A stretch of DNA of 64,000 nt from Dyella_B sp035503745 (GTDB lineage Bacteria; Pseudomonadota; Gammaproteobacteria; Xanthomonadales; Rhodanobacteraceae). Below are positions 61,014 through 64,000 of this stretch, in pieces. Within the stretch, counting starts at the first letter, position 1. Each line of letters starts with the position of its first letter. The notes below the pieces were generated by a model. That model did not search any database, was not told the origin of the DNA, and was given only the letters and a program-made list of their open reading frames with translations. The stretch spans positions 13,364 through 77,363 of the forward strand of contig NZ_DATJTC010000007.1 of the NCBI RefSeq assembly GCF_035503745.1, written 5' to 3'. The position numbers and the translations under genes are program-made.

Positions 61014-61823
61014 ATGCCCATCATGACCAAGACACCTGCCATCACCGCATACGACGCTCAGCCCATGCGCGATCGTGTCGTGCTGATCACCGGCGGCGCG
61101 CAAGGCATCGGCCGCGGCATTGCCCAGGCGGTGCTGGGTGCCGGCGGCTCGGTCATGCTGGGCGACCTGGACGCCGACGCCGGGCGCGCCTGCCTGCGGG
61201 AATGGCAAGCGGGCCCGCGCGCGGCGTTCCGTACGCTGGACGTCGCGCGGGAGACCAGCGTCAAGCGTTGGGTGGACGCGGCGCTTGCGCAGTTCGGCCA
61301 TCTAGACGGCCTGGTCAACAATGCCGGCATTGCCGATCCGAATCGCGGTCCCTTGCACGAACTCTCGCTCAAGACATGGAACCGCTATCTGGACACCAAC
61401 CTCACCGGCGCGTTTCTGTGCAGCAAGCATGCGCTGCCATCGCTGGTCGCCGCCGGCGGCGCGATCGTCAACATCGCCTCCACCCGCGCATTGCAATCGG
61501 AGCCGGATACGGAAGCCTACGCCGCCAGCAAAGGCGGCCTGGTCGCGCTGACCCATGCGATGGCGGTGAGCGCGGGGCCCGCCGTGCGGGTCAACGCGAT
61601 CCTGCCCGGCTGGATCGCGACCGATGCGTGGAAGAATCCGCAGACGCGCCGTCAGCCCAAGCTCAGTCGTCGCGATCATGCACAGCATCCGGCCGGCCGC
61701 GTGGGCACCCCGGAAGATATAGGTAATTTGGCCGTCTATCTGCTGAGCACGGCTTCAGGCTTCGTCACCGGCCAGCACTTCGTCGTGGACGGCGGCATGA
61801 CGGTCAAGATGCAGTACGTCTGA
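61014..61823 (+). CDS. Short-chain dehydrogenase/reductase
   Basis: A 269-residue classical SDR. It has the cofactor motif ITGGAQGIGRGIAQAV, the acidic residue of an NAD-preferring type in LGDLDADAG, NNAGIADPNRGPLHEL, the active-site Ser in VNIASTRALQSEPDTEAYAASKGG (Tyr and Lys in YAASK), and the C-terminal GTPEDIGNLAVYLLS and GQHFVVDGGMTVKM. Substrate unknown. ATG at 61014 and at 61023 are both possible. Convergent with the DinB gene. Confidence 0.92.
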   Translation: MPIMTKTPAITAYDAQPMRDRVVLITGGAQGIGRGIAQAVLGAGGSVMLGDLDADAGRACLREWQAGPRAAFRTLDVARETSVKRWVDAALAQFGHLDGLVNNAGIADPNRGPLHELSLKTWNRYLDTNLTGAFLCSKHALPSLVAAGGAIVNIASTRALQSEPDTEAYAASKGGLVALTHAMAVSAGPAVRVNAILPGWIATDAWKNPQTRRQPKLSRRDHAQHPAGRVGTPEDIGNLAVYLLSTASGFVTGQHFVVDGGMTVKMQYV

Positions 61824-61839
61824 GCCGGCGGCGCGAAAA

Positions 61840-62352
61840 CTATCGCTTGCGCGCGCTTTCTTCGCGCAGGAACACCGGCAGGTCAGTGGTTGGCGGCGGG
61901 GTGGACATGCCGTACATCATCATGGCGACATGCCCACGGTGGTAGGTGGCATGGTTGACGACGTGCAGCACGATGTCACCGCGGCGCATGGCGCCCTGTC
62001 CGCCGCCGATAAAGCTGAAGTGGATCGTCTCATCGAGTGCTTGCGCATCCAGCGTCTGCACTAGCTGGACATACCAGTCATTGGTAGCCGCCTGGGCCGC
62101 GCGCAGCACGTCGAAGGCGGGACAGTCGTCGGGGTTGCGCGAGGTGAACCCGTGCGGCACGCCCTGCAGATGAGCCTTCCATACCAGGTCCATGCAGTGC
62201 GCGTGGTTGAGCGTGCGCAGGAGGCTGCCGAAAACGATCGGTTGCTCGCGCGTCAGGGCCGTCTCCGGCATCGCCGCCAACGATTGGTAGACCAGGTTAT
62301 CGGCCCAGGTGCGATAGCGGGTCAGCATCTTCAGATGTCCAAGCTCGGACAT
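61840..62352 (-). CDS. DinB family metal-binding protein
   Basis: A 170-residue four-helix-bundle protein of the DinB/YfiT-like superfamily. The metal-binding histidines are in RTLNHAHCMDLVWKAHL (near residue 48) and VVNHATYHRGHVAMMM (near residues 131-139). Bacterial members act as thiol-dependent transferases or are of unknown role. Start ATG at 62352 (MSELGHLKML) was chosen by family length; a 47-residue upstream extension has no homology. Convergent with the SDR gene. Confidence 0.88.
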   Translation of the reverse strand: MSELGHLKMLTRYRTWADNLVYQSLAAMPETALTREQPIVFGSLLRTLNHAHCMDLVWKAHLQGVPHGFTSRNPDDCPAFDVLRAAQAATNDWYVQLVQTLDAQALDETIHFSFIGGGQGAMRRGDIVLHVVNHATYHRGHVAMMMYGMSTPPPTTDLPVFLREESARKR

Positions 62353-62637
62353 ACGCGTTTGTCCACATGATGGAGTGCCCATGGTAACCGCGCCCGCGCC
62401 GGGCCCGCGCATACCGGCAGCGCCCCTGTCCGCGCCAAGGGTCGCCGTTCTGCGGCGCCGTTCATCCGGTATTTGGTTTTCCGGCAAAGTCAATCAGCAC
62501 AACACCTTGCAACGTGTAATCGGAGGGAAGTGCAAAATGTCGGCTGAACACCGACGAACTTGTCCGTAAATTCCGGTACTCACTCGAAACTTTTCCTGCG
62601 TTTTCTCCTGTACGGTGCACGCCCAGGAGGAAACACC

Positions 62638-63816
62638 ATGAAAATCGCAACATCATCTGCGCAATCGCTTGCGTCCAAGCGCACCTGGCTCGTGCGCGCG
62701 GCGGCCGCTTTAATGGCTGCCGGTGCAGCGTTGACTGCGCTTCCGCAGAAAGCCAACGCGGGCGTGTTTATCGGCGTTGGCGTTTCGGTCGGCTTTCCGC
62801 CGCCGATCCTGCCTGTCTATGTGCAGCCGGTCATCCCGGCGCCCGGATATATCTGGACCCCGGGCTATTGGGCGTGGAACGGCGCCGGCTACTACTGGGT
62901 GCCCGGCACCTGGGTGCTTCCGCCGTACTACGGCGCCTTGTGGACGCCTGGATATTGGGGCTGGGATGGCGGCGTATACATTTTCCACGCCGGCTACTGG
63001 GGACCCCATGTGGGCTTCTACGGCGGCGTCAATTATGGTTATGGCTATACCGGCCATGGCTACGTCGGCGGGCATTGGGGCGCCGGTGGCTTCTATTACA
63101 ACCGCAGCGTCAACCAGTTCGGCGGCGTGCATGTGACCCATGTCTATAACCAGACGGTGGTCCATAACACCTACGTCAGCCGCACCAGCTACAACGGCGG
63201 CCAGGGCGGCCTTGCCGTACGCGAGACGCCGCAGGAAGCCTCGTTCGCGCGCGAGCAGCATGTCGGCCCGGTCGCCGCACAGCAGCGGCAGATGACCATG
63301 GCAAGCCACAATCAGGCGATGCTGGCGTCGGTCAATCACGGCAATCCGTCGATTGCGGCGACATCGCACGCTGGCGTGTTCACCGGTGCGGGTGTTTCCG
63401 CCGCGCATGGCGCCGCCTTCTCGCCGGCGGCGGCCCACGTGCAGCGCGTGAATAGCACTGCGATGCATGCACCGGCGGCCGGTAACGCGGCACTACGTTC
63501 GGCGAGCTATGCGCCACATGCGAACACCGCCAATGTGGCGCATGCGGGTGCGAACACGTATCACCCGGCAAGCGTCAACCGCACCAGCTATGCCGCACAC
63601 AATGCTTCGACGGGCACGTACCAGGCAAGGCCGGCCAATACGTATCGCCCGACGTCAGCCAGTACGTATCGCGCCGCCCCGGCGGCGGCGTACCATCCGT
63701 CGGCGGCGCCGCAGTACCACGCGCAATCCCATCAAGCCCGTCCGGCCGCGGCGCCTCGCGGCGGTAGCGCCCCGCGCGGTGGTGGCGGTGGCGGTCACGA
63801 TTCGCATCACAGTTGA
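62638..63816 (+). CDS. Exported WxPGYW-repeat envelope protein
   Basis: A 392-residue exported protein. A long signal peptide (RAAAALMAAGAALTALPQ, cleavage near ANAG) precedes repeats of the form Y-x-W-x-P-G-Y-W (GYIWTPGYWAWNGAGYYWVPG, in part, and ALWTPGYWGW), a Gly/Tyr-rich section and a long Ala/His/Ser/Tyr low-complexity C-terminus ending GGGGGGHDSHHS. Such repeat proteins are common in soil proteobacteria and of unknown role; they may be surface-exposed. AGGAGGAAAC before the ATG at 62638 makes the start secure. 62353-62637 upstream contains no gene. Confidence 0.88.
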   Translation: MKIATSSAQSLASKRTWLVRAAAALMAAGAALTALPQKANAGVFIGVGVSVGFPPPILPVYVQPVIPAPGYIWTPGYWAWNGAGYYWVPGTWVLPPYYGALWTPGYWGWDGGVYIFHAGYWGPHVGFYGGVNYGYGYTGHGYVGGHWGAGGFYYNRSVNQFGGVHVTHVYNQTVVHNTYVSRTSYNGGQGGLAVRETPQEASFAREQHVGPVAAQQRQMTMASHNQAMLASVNHGNPSIAATSHAGVFTGAGVSAAHGAAFSPAAAHVQRVNSTAMHAPAAGNAALRSASYAPHANTANVAHAGANTYHPASVNRTSYAAHNASTGTYQARPANTYRPTSASTYRAAPAAAYHPSAAPQYHAQSHQARPAAAPRGGSAPRGGGGGGHDSHHS

Positions 63817-63838
63817 TCCGCATCCTGCGTGAAACAAA

Positions 63839-63862
63839 GAGGCCCGCCGCATGGCGGGCCTC
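63839..63862 (+). terminator. Hairpin after the WxPGYW gene
   Basis: A perfect 10-bp GC stem (63839-63848 with 63853-63862) and a 4-nt loop, 23 bp after the stop codon. No T run follows, so it may be weak. Confidence 0.55.
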
Positions 63863-64000
63863 AGACTGCTGACAAACCCCAACCATCGCGTTGGGGTTTG
63901 TCGTTTAATGGGCCATGCTGAAGATACCGACGCCGGCCCAACAGCATCTGGAGATGGTGACACTCGAGATGCTGGTTCCCCAGGACCACCTGTTGCGCAA
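63863..64000. mobile_element. Left end of an IS1182-like insertion sequence (runs off the right edge)
   Basis: The transposase gene starts at 63915, and a 12-bp hairpin (63871-63882 with 63891-63902, loop 8 nt) lies just upstream, as is common at the left end of insertion sequences to block read-through. The exact terminal inverted repeat cannot be placed because the right end is outside the window. Confidence 0.7.
63915..64000 (+). CDS. Transposase N-terminus, IS1182/IS4-like (partial)
   Basis: The first 28 codons, open to the window edge, read MLKIPTPAQQHLEMVTLEML followed by VPQDHLLR. The V-P-x-D-H-L-L-R motif is the usual beginning of IS1182-family DDE transposases. No catalytic residues are in view. 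Assignment rests on this motif alone. Confidence 0.7.
   Translation, partial: MLKIPTPAQQHLEMVTLEMLVPQDHLLR

Noticed and set aside
62375..62569. Short plus-strand frame before the WxPGYW gene
   Set aside because: Pro/Arg-rich product, no ribosome-binding site and no family.

Overview
The window is high-GC chromosomal DNA of a gammaproteobacterium. Gene content and protein style point to the Xanthomonadales, most likely a Rhodanobacteraceae member (Dyella, Rhodanobacter, Luteibacter or Frateuria type). This is inference from gene order (pncC, recA, recX, alaS), a yajQ homologue, glutamyl-Q synthetase and many short-UTR genes with GTG or TTG starts. No rRNA, tRNA, CRISPR array or prophage was seen. 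Most of the window is ordinary core genome; the right edge enters an insertion sequence.

Layout. 1-7 kb is a DNA-repair and translation block: alaS (partial), recX, a short-chain dehydrogenase wedged between recX and recA, recA, pncC and the divergent mutS. 7-18.4 kb carries stress and housekeeping genes: katG behind a candidate OxyR promoter, a CheY-like regulator, hslR, a TRIC-type channel, an AEC carrier, htpG, htpX, gluQ, a PhaB-type reductase and tcdA. 18.4-20.5 kb is a small, AT-richer accessory patch: a cytochrome c'-like protein and a three-gene operon (winged-helix regulator, small coiled-coil membrane protein, four-helix membrane protein), bracketed by copies of a 14-bp repeat. 20.5-28.4 kb holds a GT39-type glycosyltransferase, a DUF962 protein, pirin, an old-yellow-enzyme, a hydrolase, two cold-shock genes with matching long leaders, a lipoprotein and ycaQ. 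28.5-36 kb holds pldA, slyD, a MATE-transporter remnant, dacB, glutathione peroxidase and metNIQ. 36-48.2 kb holds pncB, a candidate C-rich-loop small RNA, a cytochrome c protein, a secreted peptidase/lipoprotein pair, an H1-like protein, a rhomboid protease, phzF, a GarR-type dehydrogenase, a MITE-like inverted-repeat element, a YhiN flavoprotein, yajQ, and DAHP synthase behind an attenuator with an aromatic-rich leader peptide. 48.4-64 kb holds an FKBP, an SH3b protein, selO, rsuA and rsmC, an OPT transporter, an S10 peptidase, a GH18 chitinase, an exported methyltransferase, thpR, an SDR, a DinB protein, a GYW-repeat surface protein and the left end of an IS1182-like element.

The most interesting observations are regulatory or small: the aromatic attenuator at 48.0-48.2 kb; the three-gene cassette at 19.1-20.25 kb with a non-AUG start and an operator over its -10 box; the twin cold-shock leaders sharing an 11-nt 5' end; the candidate small RNA at 37.3-37.5 kb; and several short repeats that begin exactly at stop codons. 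Starts were chosen from Shine-Dalgarno spacing and family length; uncertain cases are stated.
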